Assembly: GCA_937139495.1 (NCBI GenBank)
Contig: CAKZQC010000013.1
Location: 124,001 to 188,000, forward strand
Length of the DNA stretch: 64,000 nt
DNA from: an uncultured Saprospiraceae bacterium
Lineage (GTDB): Bacteria > Bacteroidota > Bacteroidia > Chitinophagales > Saprospiraceae
Direction: 5' to 3'
In this document: positions 1 through 9,308 of the stretch, one piece after another
Layout of the letters: each line of letters begins with the position of its first letter
Position numbering within the stretch: position 1 is the stretch's first letter
Made by a program: the position numbers and the translations under genes
The notes under the pieces: model-generated
Told to the model about the DNA's origin: nothing
The model's input: only the letters and a program-made list of their open reading frames with translations
Databases searched by the model: none

Positions 1-506
1 TGTCGGCTATTTATACAATAGGAATTTTAGATTTTGTCTTTGACGAGCACAAAAATGAAACAGAGTTATTACATACAGTAAAGCTCAAAGATCAAAATGG
101 AAATTTATTTTTCGATAAGCTGACGTTTATTTATATAGAGCTGCCCAAGTTTAAGAAATCGGAAAGTGAGTTAGAAACAAAATTTGAAAAGTGGCTGTAT
201 GTCTTTCGATACCTTTCGAATTTTCAAAATAGACCAATAGCCTTGCAAGAGCGAATTTTTGAAAAGCTATTTGAAGTAGCTGCTATTGCATCTTTTTCTC
301 GGGAAGAAAAGGAACGCTACGAAGAAAGTTTGAAATATTATCGTGACCTGAAAAATGTAGTGGATACTTCTAGGGAAGAAGGCAGAGAAGAAGGTCGAGA
401 AGAAGAAAAACTTTTGATAGCTAGAGGAATGAAGGCAGATGGATTATTGGTGGAGCAAATAATGAAATATACAGGACTTTCGGCGGAGGAAATTAAGAAG
501 CTATAA
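1..506 (+). CDS. Rpn/PD-(D/E)XK nuclease family transposase, C-terminal part
   Basis: The reading frame is open from base 3 to the stop at 506; the start lies before the window. The visible 167 residues match the end of the Rpn (recombination-promoting nuclease, PDDEXK_2) family: a beta-rich stretch with FIYIELPKF, then KWLYVFRYL, then a charged helix with repeated REEG units and a short C-terminal module ending LSAEEIKKL. Members are putative DNA endonucleases that raise RecA-independent recombination, and they often occur in many copies per genome. The catalytic PD-(D/E)XK residues would lie upstream, so activity cannot be judged here. The family assignment rests on the C-terminal architecture. 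Confidence 0.8.
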   Translation, partial: SAIYTIGILDFVFDEHKNETELLHTVKLKDQNGNLFFDKLTFIYIELPKFKKSESELETKFEKWLYVFRYLSNFQNRPIALQERIFEKLFEVAAIASFSREEKERYEESLKYYRDLKNVVDTSREEGREEGREEEKLLIARGMKADGLLVEQIMKYTGLSAEEIKKL

Positions 507-559
507 ATAACCTCTATTCTAATTCATAATCACAAAACCTACAAAAATAAAAAACAATA

Positions 560-1630
560 ATGGACTACAATATACATTTAGATGATATCCAATTGACGCA
601 ATTGGTACTACACAAAGTAGGAAACAAAGCAAGAGATGAAGGAATTCGAGTAGCGAGCAAGCTATTTAATCCTGACGAAGAATTGCAGACCGTGTTGATG
701 TCATATTTTTTGAGTGGCTTCAAGATGGACAAACTTTATGAGTTCAATCATGAGGCAGATTTGAGTATGAACGAAATCTATAACTACTGCGGATATATCT
801 TCGACAATCCCGAACAAGATTTTTATGACCAATCGGTCAATATGCTCAAGCATTTGTATGACAAATCAAACCACCCGAATATCAAGGGAGGGGAGTTTTA
901 TGTAGCGTATTTCAAAGACTGTATTGTTGATGACGAAATGGTTGATGCGATTGGTATTTTCAAAGCAGAAAATAAGGACACTTATCTCAAGCTAAGATTG
1001 GACGAGGAAAAAGAATGGGGTTTGGAGTATGAAGAAGGAACCAATGCTGCAAAGCTCGACAAAGGTTGTTTGGTGTTCAATGTAGATAAAGAAACTGGTT
1101 ATCGAGTAGCGACTGTTGACCTCAAAAGTACGGGCATGGACGCCAAATTCTGGAAAGATGAGTTTCTGACGGTAACACAAATTCAAGACGCAGGTTTTCA
1201 GACCAAAGCTTATTTAGATTTGTGCAAGGATTTTAGTAAGAAGGAGTTTAAGGAAGAAGATAAAATTGAGAAGGTTGATTTCTTGAATCGCTCTAGAGAT
1301 TATTTTGAACATTACAAGGAGTTTGATGAAGATCAATTTAAGGAAATTGTCTTTGAAGAGAAATTTGACAAAGTAGATTCTTTTGAGTCGTTCAAACAAG
1401 ATTTTCAAGAAAAACTAGGCATTGAGGACACTGCTGAGGAAGGCTTTTTTATATCGAAACCAATCGTCAAGAAAGCTAAAAGCGGACTCAAAAGTGTGAT
1501 ACAACTGGACACACAAATGGAGATAAAAGTACTCTCTTCATTGGCACAAGCTGAAGGTTATTTAGAGCTGTGTTACGATGATGAAAAGAACATGAAATAC
1601 TACAAAGTGTATTTTAATAATGAGAAATAA
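560..1630 (+). CDS. Nucleoid-associated protein (NdpA/YejK-like, 37-kDa family)
   Basis: This 356-residue protein resembles the Bacteroidota branch of the 37-kDa nucleoid-associated family. Supporting features are the N-terminal region with LVLHKVGNK, a central FYVAYFKDCIVDDEMVDAIGIFKAE segment typical of the family (split here by position, around residues 112-138), and a C-terminal half rich in acidic and lysine residues. The family binds the bacterial chromosome, and its precise role is poorly known. There is no signal peptide, so it should be cytoplasmic. It starts 53 bp after the nuclease gene and is followed by a strong hairpin, so it may share a transcript with the upstream gene. Confidence 0.8.
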   Translation: MDYNIHLDDIQLTQLVLHKVGNKARDEGIRVASKLFNPDEELQTVLMSYFLSGFKMDKLYEFNHEADLSMNEIYNYCGYIFDNPEQDFYDQSVNMLKHLYDKSNHPNIKGGEFYVAYFKDCIVDDEMVDAIGIFKAENKDTYLKLRLDEEKEWGLEYEEGTNAAKLDKGCLVFNVDKETGYRVATVDLKSTGMDAKFWKDEFLTVTQIQDAGFQTKAYLDLCKDFSKKEFKEEDKIEKVDFLNRSRDYFEHYKEFDEDQFKEIVFEEKFDKVDSFESFKQDFQEKLGIEDTAEEGFFISKPIVKKAKSGLKSVIQLDTQMEIKVLSSLAQAEGYLELCYDDEKNMKYYKVYFNNEK

Positions 1631-1660
1631 GTAATCTAATATTGCTTGTAATCAATTGCC

Positions 1661-1700
1661 AAAAGTAGCTTTACAGAATTGTCTGTAAAGCTACTTTTTT
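1661..1700 (+). terminator. Rho-independent terminator after the nucleoid-associated protein gene
   Basis: A perfect 17-bp inverted repeat (1661-1677 with 1682-1698) encloses a 4-base ATTG loop and ends in a T run. It lies 30 bp after the stop codon at 1630. Confidence 0.85.
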
Positions 1701-1799
1701 GTTAATAGAGCTATAAAATGGATTGCAATACAAGTCAGAAGCTATCTTTTTGGTAGTTTAGTAAGTCCTAGAATAAAACCACTCCAAACTACATTAAAA

Positions 1800-2630
1800 A
1801 TGAAAAGAAGAACCTTCTTGCTTGGCTCAGCCGCAGCCGCTGCACTTACTGGATTATATACGTGGCAAATAGAGCCTTTTTGGGTAGAGCATGTTCAGAT
1901 AGATATGCCGATTCGTAATTTGCCTAAAGCACTAGAAGGCAAGACATTGATGCAAATCAGTGACTTGCATGTAGGAACTCGCTTCAATTGGCAATACTTG
2001 ATAGACGAAATGCAGGAAGCCCAAAAACTGGAGCCAGATATTGTGGTTTATACAGGTGATTTTGTTAGCTATGAATCGGCTGCACAAGTCGAAGACCTCA
2101 AAGCAGTTTTTGATAAAGCAACTAAAGGTAAATTAGCAACTTTAGGCATTTTGGGCAACCATGATTATGGACATAACTGGAACGAAGCGAAAGTAGCCGA
2201 TAACATTGTGCAAGTAATCGAAGAGCGAGGTGTTAAGGTGCTACGCAATACGATACAATATGTTGAGGGACTGAATATTATAGGGTTAGATGATTGCTGG
2301 GGGACTAATTTTTATCCCGAAAAAGCATTAACTCAAATTGACGATACACAAGCGAATATTGTTCTTTGTCACAATCCAGATGTAGCAGATATGCCGATTT
2401 GGGAAGGCTATCAAGGTTGGATATTGGCAGGGCATACACATGGCGGACAGTGCAAACCACCTTTTTTGCCACCACCTGTATTACCTGTACAAAATAAGGA
2501 TTATACAGCAGGAAAAATTGATTTGGAAGATGGACGTACCTTGTACATTAATCGAGCATTGGGGCACCTGTGGCAAGTACGGTTCAATGTCCGTCCAGAA
2601 ATTACAGTTTTCACGCTTCGTCAAGCCTAG
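1800..2630 (+). CDS. Exported calcineurin-like metallophosphoesterase
   Basis: This 276-residue enzyme has the full metallophosphoesterase motif set: D55-x-H57 in ISDLHVG, G86-D87, GNHD at 119-122, H191, and GHTH at 211-214. These residues bind the di-metal centre. The N-terminus, KRRTFLLG followed by an alanine-rich hydrophobic run, resembles a twin-arginine signal or anchor, so the enzyme probably acts at the outer face of the inner membrane. It is closest in layout to the YkuE / UDP-2,3-diacylglucosamine-hydrolase-like group, but the substrate cannot be read from sequence. It is convergent with the M16 peptidase gene, with a terminator between them. Confidence 0.85.
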   Translation: MKRRTFLLGSAAAAALTGLYTWQIEPFWVEHVQIDMPIRNLPKALEGKTLMQISDLHVGTRFNWQYLIDEMQEAQKLEPDIVVYTGDFVSYESAAQVEDLKAVFDKATKGKLATLGILGNHDYGHNWNEAKVADNIVQVIEERGVKVLRNTIQYVEGLNIIGLDDCWGTNFYPEKALTQIDDTQANIVLCHNPDVADMPIWEGYQGWILAGHTHGGQCKPPFLPPPVLPVQNKDYTAGKIDLEDGRTLYINRALGHLWQVRFNVRPEITVFTLRQA

Positions 2631-2634
2631 CAAA

Positions 2635-2674
2635 ACAAAAAAAGCCTTGAATCTTGTACAAGATTCAAGGCTTT
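2635..2674 (-). terminator. Terminator for the leftward M16 peptidase gene
   Basis: A perfect 16-bp inverted repeat (2641-2656 with 2659-2674) has an A-rich tract on its left side, which becomes a U tract on the minus-strand transcript. It lies 28 bp past the M16 stop codon. The plus strand lacks a T run here, so termination of the metallophosphoesterase transcript would be weaker. Confidence 0.8.
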
Positions 2675-2701
2675 GAGGGTACAGTGAGCAACTGTATTTG
2701 G

Positions 2702-5656
2702 TTAATAACCAAACAATTCTTCAAGTGTCACTTCTTTGTATTCCCCCAGTGATTTTAGGTATTCCAAGTCAACTTTAGATTTATCAGCCAAAATGAGATA
2801 AGTATATTTTCTACCCTTAATATTTTGGGCATGGAATTCCTTCAATGCTTTGACGGCACTGGTTTTGTCTTTCGCCAATTCTTTATATTTCTTGTACACA
2901 TCGGCTCTCAAATCACGGTCGTAACCTCTTTTTTGATTGCTATTGAGTGTCCAATAAATATTTGATTTGATAATGCGTTCCGACTCCATTTTTTTCAATA
3001 TCGCATCAACCGCATTTACAATCTGGTCTTCTGAGATAGGAATGTCCTCTATAATGCCTTGTAGGGCAGGAATCGCATCTTTCATTTTGTCGGTTTGTGT
3101 TCCCACAAATGCTCTCAAGTAGTGTGCATTTTCTTTCTTGCGAGGCGAGCTATTATAAGTATAGGCAGAATAAGCCAACGCTCTAGATTCTCTTATTTCC
3201 TGAAAAACAACAGACGATAATCCAGCCCCAAAGTATTGGTTGTAAAGCTCATTCATGATGTGCTGTTCCAAATCAAACTGAGGTGTACCTTTTGACAAAA
3301 GCATGATTTCAGCTTGTGCCATTCCTTCAAAATTGACAAAAAGTACTTGGTTCTTGTTCGTTTCTTGCTGCGTAAATTTGCGTTCGGTAGGTACAGGCAA
3401 TAATTCCGCTGGACCTTTGTGGTAGGTTTCTAATGTAGCGGCTACTTCCGTTTGTTTTTTAGAGCCATAATAGAAGATTTCATGTTCGTAACTGCTCAAG
3501 TTTTTGAGTCGCTTAATCAAGTCCTTGCTTGATACATTAGCCATCAATTCAGGACGCAGACGACGGTTGTAAGGAGAGATTTCTCCATAAGTACCATAAC
3601 TCACAAACGCTTTGCGCATGACCGTGTTTTTGTCTTTTTTCTCATCTTTTCGTTCTTGCTGAAGCTCCGCAATCATGTTTTGTAGAACCTTCTCATCTGG
3701 CTCTATATTGGCTAGGATATGCTCAAAAAGCTCCACGCCTTTGTCAAAAGAGCGATCTAAACCTCTTAGTATTACATAGCTAACATCTGCTCCTGCATGA
3801 ACATCAAAGTTGAGCCCAAGCTTAAAAAATTCTTTCTTTAGCTCTTCAGCAGTATATTTATTGGTACCCAAATAAGGCAGGTATTTGATAGCCAGCGGCA
3901 ATATATCATCATGGCGTTCTCCCATCTGGAATATATACTCCAACTCAAAAGTTTCGTTATTGACATTGTGGATATAATCCAACTGTACACCACGAGAAAG
4001 TGTCTGAGTCTGGATACTTTTTTTGAAGTCTAAAAATACAGGCTCTTGACGGCTAGAAGCAAGTTGATTGATTTCCTTACGGAATGCAGATGCGGTATCT
4101 CTATTGACTTGAATCGGCGTAATAGTTGGCTTTTCTACCTTGAGTACGTTCGGATCTTCGCCCTCTCTTTTGTAAATAATAGCTAACTTATCTATAGGTA
4201 GCTTATTTTTGGCAAAATTGATAATATCCGTTTTGGTGAATTTGCGCATACGCTCAAACTCTTCCGTAGATTGCTCCCAATCTTGATCAAAAATAAAGGC
4301 GTCCATCATGCTGTATGCACGTCCCATCAATCGTTCTCTGGTTTGGATTTCTTTGTATTCCAAGTCATTGATAATCGCCTCTAGCATCCAATCCTCAAAA
4401 GTGCCATTTTGCAATTTGACTACCTCTTTGAGCATGATGTTAGTTACCTCTTCCAATGGTTGGTTAGGCAACGGCTCTCCATACAAATAAAAGAACGAAA
4501 AATCATTGGCAGACCAGCAGCCAGCACCACTTTCTGCCCCTATTCTTTGCTGCTGAACCAAGTTAATATCAAACAAACCTGTTTTGTTATTGTACAATAT
4601 ATTGGCGGCAAGCTTAGCTAATAAAGCTTCATCAGTAGTTGCTCCAGCTAGACGCCAGCCTAACTGTACTCGTTCTTTTTCTACACCAAAAACTTCCTTG
4701 ACCACAGGAGCCGTGAAAGCAGGTTGTGGCGCTACTTTGAAGGTTGGAACGCGTTTTTTCTTAAATTTGCCCCAATGTTTTTCTATCATTGCTACTGCCT
4801 CATCAGGATCAAAATCTCCTGCCAAAACAATCGCCATGTTGTTGGGAACATAATAAGTGTCAAAAAACTCATGGATTTTGACCATGGAAGGCGTTTTGAG
4901 ATGCTCGCCAGTACCCAAGGTTGTTTGTGTACCGTAAGGGTGATTGGGGCATAGAGCGGACATAAAAGCCGAAAAAACCTTGCGTCCATCGCTATTTTGC
5001 GAAATATTGAACTCCTCATATACTGCCTCCAATTCTGTGTGGAACAGTCGCAATACCAATTCATTGAAACGCTCCGATTCTATTTGAAGCCATTTGTCCA
5101 GTTCGTTCGACGGAATATTATTGACATAAGCCGTACGGTCAAGCGAAGTAAAGGCATTCGTTCCTTTTGCCCCCAAAGAGCTGATCATTTTATCGTATTC
5201 ATTAGCAGCTACCAATAGTGCTGCATCAGATGACAAGGCATCAATTTCTTTGTAAATAGCAGCTCTATCTTCTGGTTTAGCGGTACGATGTTTTTCGTAC
5301 AAGTCCGATATTTTTTGGAGTAGTACTTTTTCTTGATTCCAATCCAATGCCCCAATTTTGCTACTCCCTTTGAATAGCATGTGTTCTAGATAATGAGCCA
5401 GACCAGTAGCATCGGCAGGGTCATTTTTGGAGCCTGCTCTTGTCACGATATAAGTCTGAATACGAGGGGCATCTTTGACGACGCTCATATATACTTTCAA
5501 TCCATTTTTGAGCGTGTGTATCTTGACCTTCATCGGGTCATTAGCAACGGTTTCATAACCAGTAGCGTTCATAGTAGTATCTTTAGTGGTATTGCAACTC
5601 AAACCGACGGCACAGAGTCCGAATAATCCGAGCAAACCTGTTTTTAGTCTCTTCAT
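2702..5656 (-). CDS. M16 family zinc metallopeptidase (pitrilysin type)
   Basis: At 984 residues, this protein has two M16 halves fused in one chain. The N-terminal half holds the inverted zinc motif HYLEH (H88, E91, H92) and, about 120 residues on, a Glu-rich ELEAVYEEF segment that should supply the third zinc ligand. The second half lacks HxxEH, as is normal for the inactive partner domain. The first 21 residues are basic then hydrophobic and end at C21, so it is probably exported and perhaps lipidated, though GLSC is not a classical lipobox. The family degrades peptides in the periplasm. It is transcribed alone, with repeat copy A upstream of its promoter region. Confidence 0.9.
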   Translation of the reverse strand: MKRLKTGLLGLFGLCAVGLSCNTTKDTTMNATGYETVANDPMKVKIHTLKNGLKVYMSVVKDAPRIQTYIVTRAGSKNDPADATGLAHYLEHMLFKGSSKIGALDWNQEKVLLQKISDLYEKHRTAKPEDRAAIYKEIDALSSDAALLVAANEYDKMISSLGAKGTNAFTSLDRTAYVNNIPSNELDKWLQIESERFNELVLRLFHTELEAVYEEFNISQNSDGRKVFSAFMSALCPNHPYGTQTTLGTGEHLKTPSMVKIHEFFDTYYVPNNMAIVLAGDFDPDEAVAMIEKHWGKFKKKRVPTFKVAPQPAFTAPVVKEVFGVEKERVQLGWRLAGATTDEALLAKLAANILYNNKTGLFDINLVQQQRIGAESGAGCWSANDFSFFYLYGEPLPNQPLEEVTNIMLKEVVKLQNGTFEDWMLEAIINDLEYKEIQTRERLMGRAYSMMDAFIFDQDWEQSTEEFERMRKFTKTDIINFAKNKLPIDKLAIIYKREGEDPNVLKVEKPTITPIQVNRDTASAFRKEINQLASSRQEPVFLDFKKSIQTQTLSRGVQLDYIHNVNNETFELEYIFQMGERHDDILPLAIKYLPYLGTNKYTAEELKKEFFKLGLNFDVHAGADVSYVILRGLDRSFDKGVELFEHILANIEPDEKVLQNMIAELQQERKDEKKDKNTVMRKAFVSYGTYGEISPYNRRLRPELMANVSSKDLIKRLKNLSSYEHEIFYYGSKKQTEVAATLETYHKGPAELLPVPTERKFTQQETNKNQVLFVNFEGMAQAEIMLLSKGTPQFDLEQHIMNELYNQYFGAGLSSVVFQEIRESRALAYSAYTYNSSPRKKENAHYLRAFVGTQTDKMKDAIPALQGIIEDIPISEDQIVNAVDAILKKMESERIIKSNIYWTLNSNQKRGYDRDLRADVYKKYKELAKDKTSAVKALKEFHAQNIKGRKYTYLILADKSKVDLEYLKSLGEYKEVTLEELFGY

Positions 5657-5747
5657 AATATAAAGTAAGAGTGTTTAGTTGCACCCAATGATGCGTAATA
5701 GAAAATAGCAATTAAATAACTATACTAATAGTTGTTGCCATAGACTA

Positions 5748-5973
5748 AGAGTGTGTCTAAGATTATAATTTTTGATAATTTGTGTAGTATTTTTTTGTTA
5801 GATGAATGCAACGAACCCTTTAGGGTAAGTATCCAGTGGATACTTAGTGGAATGAACCACTAGTGGGCTTTTCATTTTCACCTCATAGCCTTAGCTATGC
5901 AGCAAAAAATAGATAAAATATAACGAAAAAAGACTTTTCAAATTACAAATTAGTATAATTTTAGACATGCTCT
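5748..5973. repeat. Dispersed 226-bp MITE-like element, copy 1
   Basis: The ends are imperfect inverted repeats: AGAGTGTGTCTAA at the left and TTAGACATGCTCT at the right. The interior carries several small hairpins, including CCCTTTAGGG, GTATCCAGTGGATAC and CCACTAGTGG, and no open reading frame. A near-identical copy lies in the opposite orientation at 26740-26986. It fills most of the 386-bp gap between the M16 and msrA genes. Non-coding length, inverted ends and the second copy suggest a non-autonomous mobile element or a structured RNA repeat. No transposase is present in the window. Confidence 0.8.
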
Positions 5974-6042
5974 AATAAGTTGTTAGCAATAGATTTTCGA
6001 TACAAAGTAATTAAAATGTAACGGAAATTCGATTTTTTGCTA

Positions 6043-6579
6043 TTACGACTGCTTCATTTTGTGTCCAAACTTCTCATAAGCTTTCTTCACTTTTGGGGCA
6101 GCCACGGCACTACAATAAGGTTCATGTCCATGTAGTTTGAAATAATTGTTGTGATAATCTTCGGCAGGGTAGAAGGTGTTAGCGGCTTCAATTTCGGTCA
6201 CGATAGGATCTTTGAATAACAATTGGTGCTCTTTTTTAGATGCTTCCGCAATTTGCTTTTGTTCGTCATTATGATAATAAATGCCAGAGCGATATTGCGT
6301 ACCGACATCATTTCCTTGTCTATTGAGTGTAGTCGGGTTATGTGTGTACCACAATACTTCCAACAATTCCTCGTAGGTAATAATGTTAGCGTCATAAGTA
6401 ATTTGTAACACTTCTGCATGCCCAGTAGTACCAGTGCAAACTTGTTTGTAAGTTGGGTTGTCAATCTGACCGTTGGAGTAACCCGATTGTACTTTTTGTA
6501 CGCCTTTTAGATCTTGAAATACTGCTTCTACGCACCAAAAGCAACCTGCTGCAACAGTTGCTATTTCTATATTTGCCAT
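6043..6579 (-). CDS. msrA: Peptide-methionine (S)-S-oxide reductase
   Basis: This 178-residue protein reduces methionine-S-sulfoxide in proteins. The catalytic motif GCFWC sits at residues 12-16 with C13 as the nucleophile; the family more often has GCFWG or [19 protein letters not shown] and the [11 protein letters not shown] segment are family hallmarks. The C-terminal region has HEPYCS, where the cysteine may serve as a recycling residue. No signal peptide is visible, so it is cytoplasmic. The length is normal and no MsrB domain is fused. It appears to be a single-gene transcript. Confidence 0.95.
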   Translation of the reverse strand: MANIEIATVAAGCFWCVEAVFQDLKGVQKVQSGYSNGQIDNPTYKQVCTGTTGHAEVLQITYDANIITYEELLEVLWYTHNPTTLNRQGNDVGTQYRSGIYYHNDEQKQIAEASKKEHQLLFKDPIVTEIEAANTFYPAEDYHNNYFKLHGHEPYCSAVAAPKVKKAYEKFGHKMKQS

Positions 6580-6739
6580 AATTTATTTTTGTCGTGTTTA
6601 GGATAATAAAATTGCTTAGTAATTTAAGCTCACTTTTGAGAAAAGAAAAGTTGAATAGTAGATTACTAGCCAAATAACACTTTAACAGAAAGTCGGCATT
6701 ATTTGTTTACTGAAAACTGGTAGGTTGGGCCTAGTTAAC

Positions 6740-6759
6740 AATACATTTTAAAATGTATT
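6740..6759. promoter_or_regulatory. 20-bp perfect palindrome upstream of ugd
   Basis: AATACATTTT is followed directly by its reverse complement AAAATGTATT. It lies 114 bp before the ugd start and about 38 bp upstream of a candidate -7 box. An ATGTAT core recurs at 6794-6799. It could be an operator for a dimeric regulator, but no regulator is known for it. Confidence 0.4.
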
Positions 6760-6796
6760 AGACGCAGCCTAATTTTAATTCTAAAAACTAAAAATG

Positions 6797-6804
6797 TATA
6801 TTTG
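6797..6804 (+). promoter_or_regulatory. Candidate -7 promoter box for ugd
   Basis: TATATTTG matches the Bacteroidota TAnnTTTG consensus. It lies 69 bp before the ugd start codon. No convincing TTG -33 element is present at the right spacing, so the call is tentative. Confidence 0.45.
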
Positions 6805-6873
6805 CCCAATTGATAACCCAACTGTTATCTATATAATAGACATTTATGTTAAATACAAATAAAATAAAATAAG

Positions 6874-8187
6874 ATGAATATAGCTGTAGTAGGAACAGGT
6901 TACGTAGGTTTAGTGTCAGGTACTTGTTTCGCAGAAACAGGCAATCAAGTCATTTGTGTAGATATTGACGCCAAGAAAGTGAAGCGTATGCAAGCAGGTG
7001 AAGTACCAATTTACGAGCCGGGATTGAATGTTCTTTTTGATAGAAATACACACAATGGTCGCTTGAGCTTTACCACAGACTTAGCTGCGGCTATCGAAGC
7101 TTCTGAGGTTGTATTTTTGGCATTGCCAACCCCTCCCGGTGCAGATGGTTCTGCGGATTTGTCCTACGTACTAGGCGTAGCTGAGCAGTTGGGCAGCATC
7201 ATCAAAAAATACACAGTTATTGTTGACAAAAGTACGGTACCCGTAGGAACAGCCGAAAAAGTACATGCGGCATTGGCAGCTAATTTGGACGAGCGTTTAT
7301 TTGACGTAGTTTCCAATCCAGAATTTTTGAGAGAGGGGGTAGCGGTCGATGATTTTATGAAGCCTGACCGTGTTGTGATTGGTACCAGCTCTGACCGTGC
7401 CAAAGAAGTAATGGAGCGTCTCTATTACCCATTCGTACGCCAAGGCAATCCTATCTATGTGATGGACGAACGTTCGGCAGAAATGACAAAATATGCTGCC
7501 AATTCTTATCTCGCTACTCGTATTTCGTTTATGAACGAAATAGCTAACTTGTGCGAAATAGTAGGAGCAGATGTCGATAATATCCGCAAAGGTATGGGTT
7601 CTGATGGCAGAATTGGCAAGCGTTTCCTCTTTGCAGGAATCGGCTATGGTGGTTCTTGTTTCCCTAAAGATGTTAAGGCACTCGCCAAAACAGCAGGCGA
7701 AAATGACTATGATTTCAAAATATTGAAATCTGTAATGGAAGTGAATCAGCTACAGAAAAAACGCATGGTCGCCAAAATTAAAGATTTTTATAAGGGCGAT
7801 GTCAAAGGCAAAACGATTGCTATTTGGGGCTTGGCGTTCAAGCCAAATACCGACGATATTCGTGAAGCTCCAGCATTGGAAGCTATCGACGAACTATTGG
7901 AACTAGGAGCGAAGGTACAAGCATTTGATCCCGAAGCAATGGCAAATGTCAAAGAAATATATGGCAACAAAATCACTTTCGTGGAATCGAAATACGATGC
8001 ACTGAAAGGAGCGGATGCCTTGGCTATCATGACGGAGTGGAACGAGTTCCGCACGCCTGACTTTAGCGAAATCAAAACTCAAATCAAAGATAATGTCATT
8101 TTTGATGGTCGTAATCTATTTGATTTGCACTTGGTGCAAGAGGCAGGTTTGACGTATTACAGCATGGGTAGAGATATTGTTAAGTAG
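6874..8187 (+). CDS. ugd: UDP-glucose 6-dehydrogenase
   Basis: This 437-residue enzyme oxidises UDP-glucose to UDP-glucuronate with NAD+. The Rossmann motif GTGYVGL lies at residues 7-13, and the catalytic cysteine is C262 in GYGGSCFPKD. GKRFLFAGIG and the C-terminal AFKPNTDDIREAP segment are conserved across the family, and the length is typical. The next gene encodes the enzyme that would use UDP-glucuronate, so the two form a UDP-xylose branch. A palindrome and a candidate promoter lie upstream and a hairpin terminator follows. Confidence 0.95.
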   Translation: MNIAVVGTGYVGLVSGTCFAETGNQVICVDIDAKKVKRMQAGEVPIYEPGLNVLFDRNTHNGRLSFTTDLAAAIEASEVVFLALPTPPGADGSADLSYVLGVAEQLGSIIKKYTVIVDKSTVPVGTAEKVHAALAANLDERLFDVVSNPEFLREGVAVDDFMKPDRVVIGTSSDRAKEVMERLYYPFVRQGNPIYVMDERSAEMTKYAANSYLATRISFMNEIANLCEIVGADVDNIRKGMGSDGRIGKRFLFAGIGYGGSCFPKDVKALAKTAGENDYDFKILKSVMEVNQLQKKRMVAKIKDFYKGDVKGKTIAIWGLAFKPNTDDIREAPALEAIDELLELGAKVQAFDPEAMANVKEIYGNKITFVESKYDALKGADALAIMTEWNEFRTPDFSEIKTQIKDNVIFDGRNLFDLHLVQEAGLTYYSMGRDIVK

Positions 8188-8206
8188 TCGAAGCGCAATT
8201 AAATGG

Positions 8207-8242
8207 GAAGGTGGTAATTATTGATAAATGATTACCACCTTC
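8207..8242 (+). terminator. Hairpin after ugd
   Basis: GAAGGTGGTAAT at 8207-8218 pairs with 8231-8242, and the stem extends by four more pairs (one G-U) to a GATA loop. The following T content is low, so it may terminate only partly or protect the transcript 3' end. Confidence 0.6.
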
Positions 8243-8345
8243 TATTCAATTAGGTGCAAAATGATTGCTTGGGAAAAAGTGGATTGAAACTAAAATTTGA
8301 AAAATTGCACGCAACTTACTGTTGTGTCAGAAATATAGAAAAAAT

Positions 8346-9299
8346 ATGAAAAGGGTATTAATAACAGGAGCAGCAGGTTTTTTGGGTTCGCATTTGTGCG
8401 ATAGATTTATAGCCGAAGGCTATCACGTTATCGGTATGGATAACTTGATAACAGGCAACATTGCCAACTTGGAACACTTGTTTCCGCTCGAAAACTTTGA
8501 GTTTCATCACCACGATGTGAGCAATTTTGTACACGTAGCAGGCGAGTTGGATTATATCTTGCACTTTGCTTCGCCAGCGAGTCCTATCGACTACCTCAAA
8601 ATCCCTATTCAGACCCTCAAAGTAGGTTCTTTGGGTACACATAATCTATTGGGATTGGCAAAAGCCAAAGGAGCTAGAATGCTGATTGCTAGTACATCGG
8701 AGGTTTATGGTGATCCATTGGTACACCCACAAACCGAAGAATATTGGGGTAATGTAAACCCGATTGGTCCTAGAGGTGTATATGACGAAGCAAAACGCTT
8801 CCAAGAAGCCATCACGATGGCTTACCATACGTACCACAACTTGGAGACTAGAATTATTCGTATTTTCAATACCTATGGTCCTCGTATGCGTGTGGACGAT
8901 GGTCGTGTGATGCCTGCGTTCTTCTCGCAAGCCATGCAAGGCAAGGAGTTGACTATCTTTGGCGATGGTTCGCAAACGCGTTCTTTTTGTTACGTCGATG
9001 ACTTGGTAGAGGGCATTTATCGTCTATTGATGAGCGATACGGTTATGCCAATCAATATTGGAAATCCTGACGAAATTACCATTGGTGACTTTGCTAAAGA
9101 AGTATTGGATATGGTCGGAAATGGTACGGTTTCGTTCCACCCATTGCCAGTCAATGACCCCAAAAAGAGAAGACCAAATATTGACAAAGCTAAAGAAGTA
9201 CTAGGGTGGGAGCCTAAAGTAAGTCGTGCTGAAGGTATGCGCAGAACTTATGAATATTTCAAAACGGTCGTTCCTAATATTCAGGAAGTGAAAAAATAG
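8346..9299 (+). CDS. UDP-glucuronate decarboxylase (UDP-xylose synthase)
   Basis: This 317-residue SDR-family epimerase/decarboxylase probably converts UDP-glucuronate to UDP-xylose. The NAD-binding GAAGFLG lies at 8-14, the active-site STSEVYGDP at 117-125 with E119, and the Y146-x3-K150 pair in [16 protein letters not shown] and DDGRVMP-type segments are hallmarks of this subfamily. I chose the ATG at 8346 rather than one 24 bp upstream because the alternative adds MCQKYRKN before the Rossmann strand. It lies directly upstream of rfbB. Confidence 0.92.
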   Translation: MKRVLITGAAGFLGSHLCDRFIAEGYHVIGMDNLITGNIANLEHLFPLENFEFHHHDVSNFVHVAGELDYILHFASPASPIDYLKIPIQTLKVGSLGTHNLLGLAKAKGARMLIASTSEVYGDPLVHPQTEEYWGNVNPIGPRGVYDEAKRFQEAITMAYHTYHNLETRIIRIFNTYGPRMRVDDGRVMPAFFSQAMQGKELTIFGDGSQTRSFCYVDDLVEGIYRLLMSDTVMPINIGNPDEITIGDFAKEVLDMVGNGTVSFHPLPVNDPKKRRPNIDKAKEVLGWEPKVSRAEGMRRTYEYFKTVVPNIQEVKK

Positions 9300-9308
9300 T
9301 AAGATACA

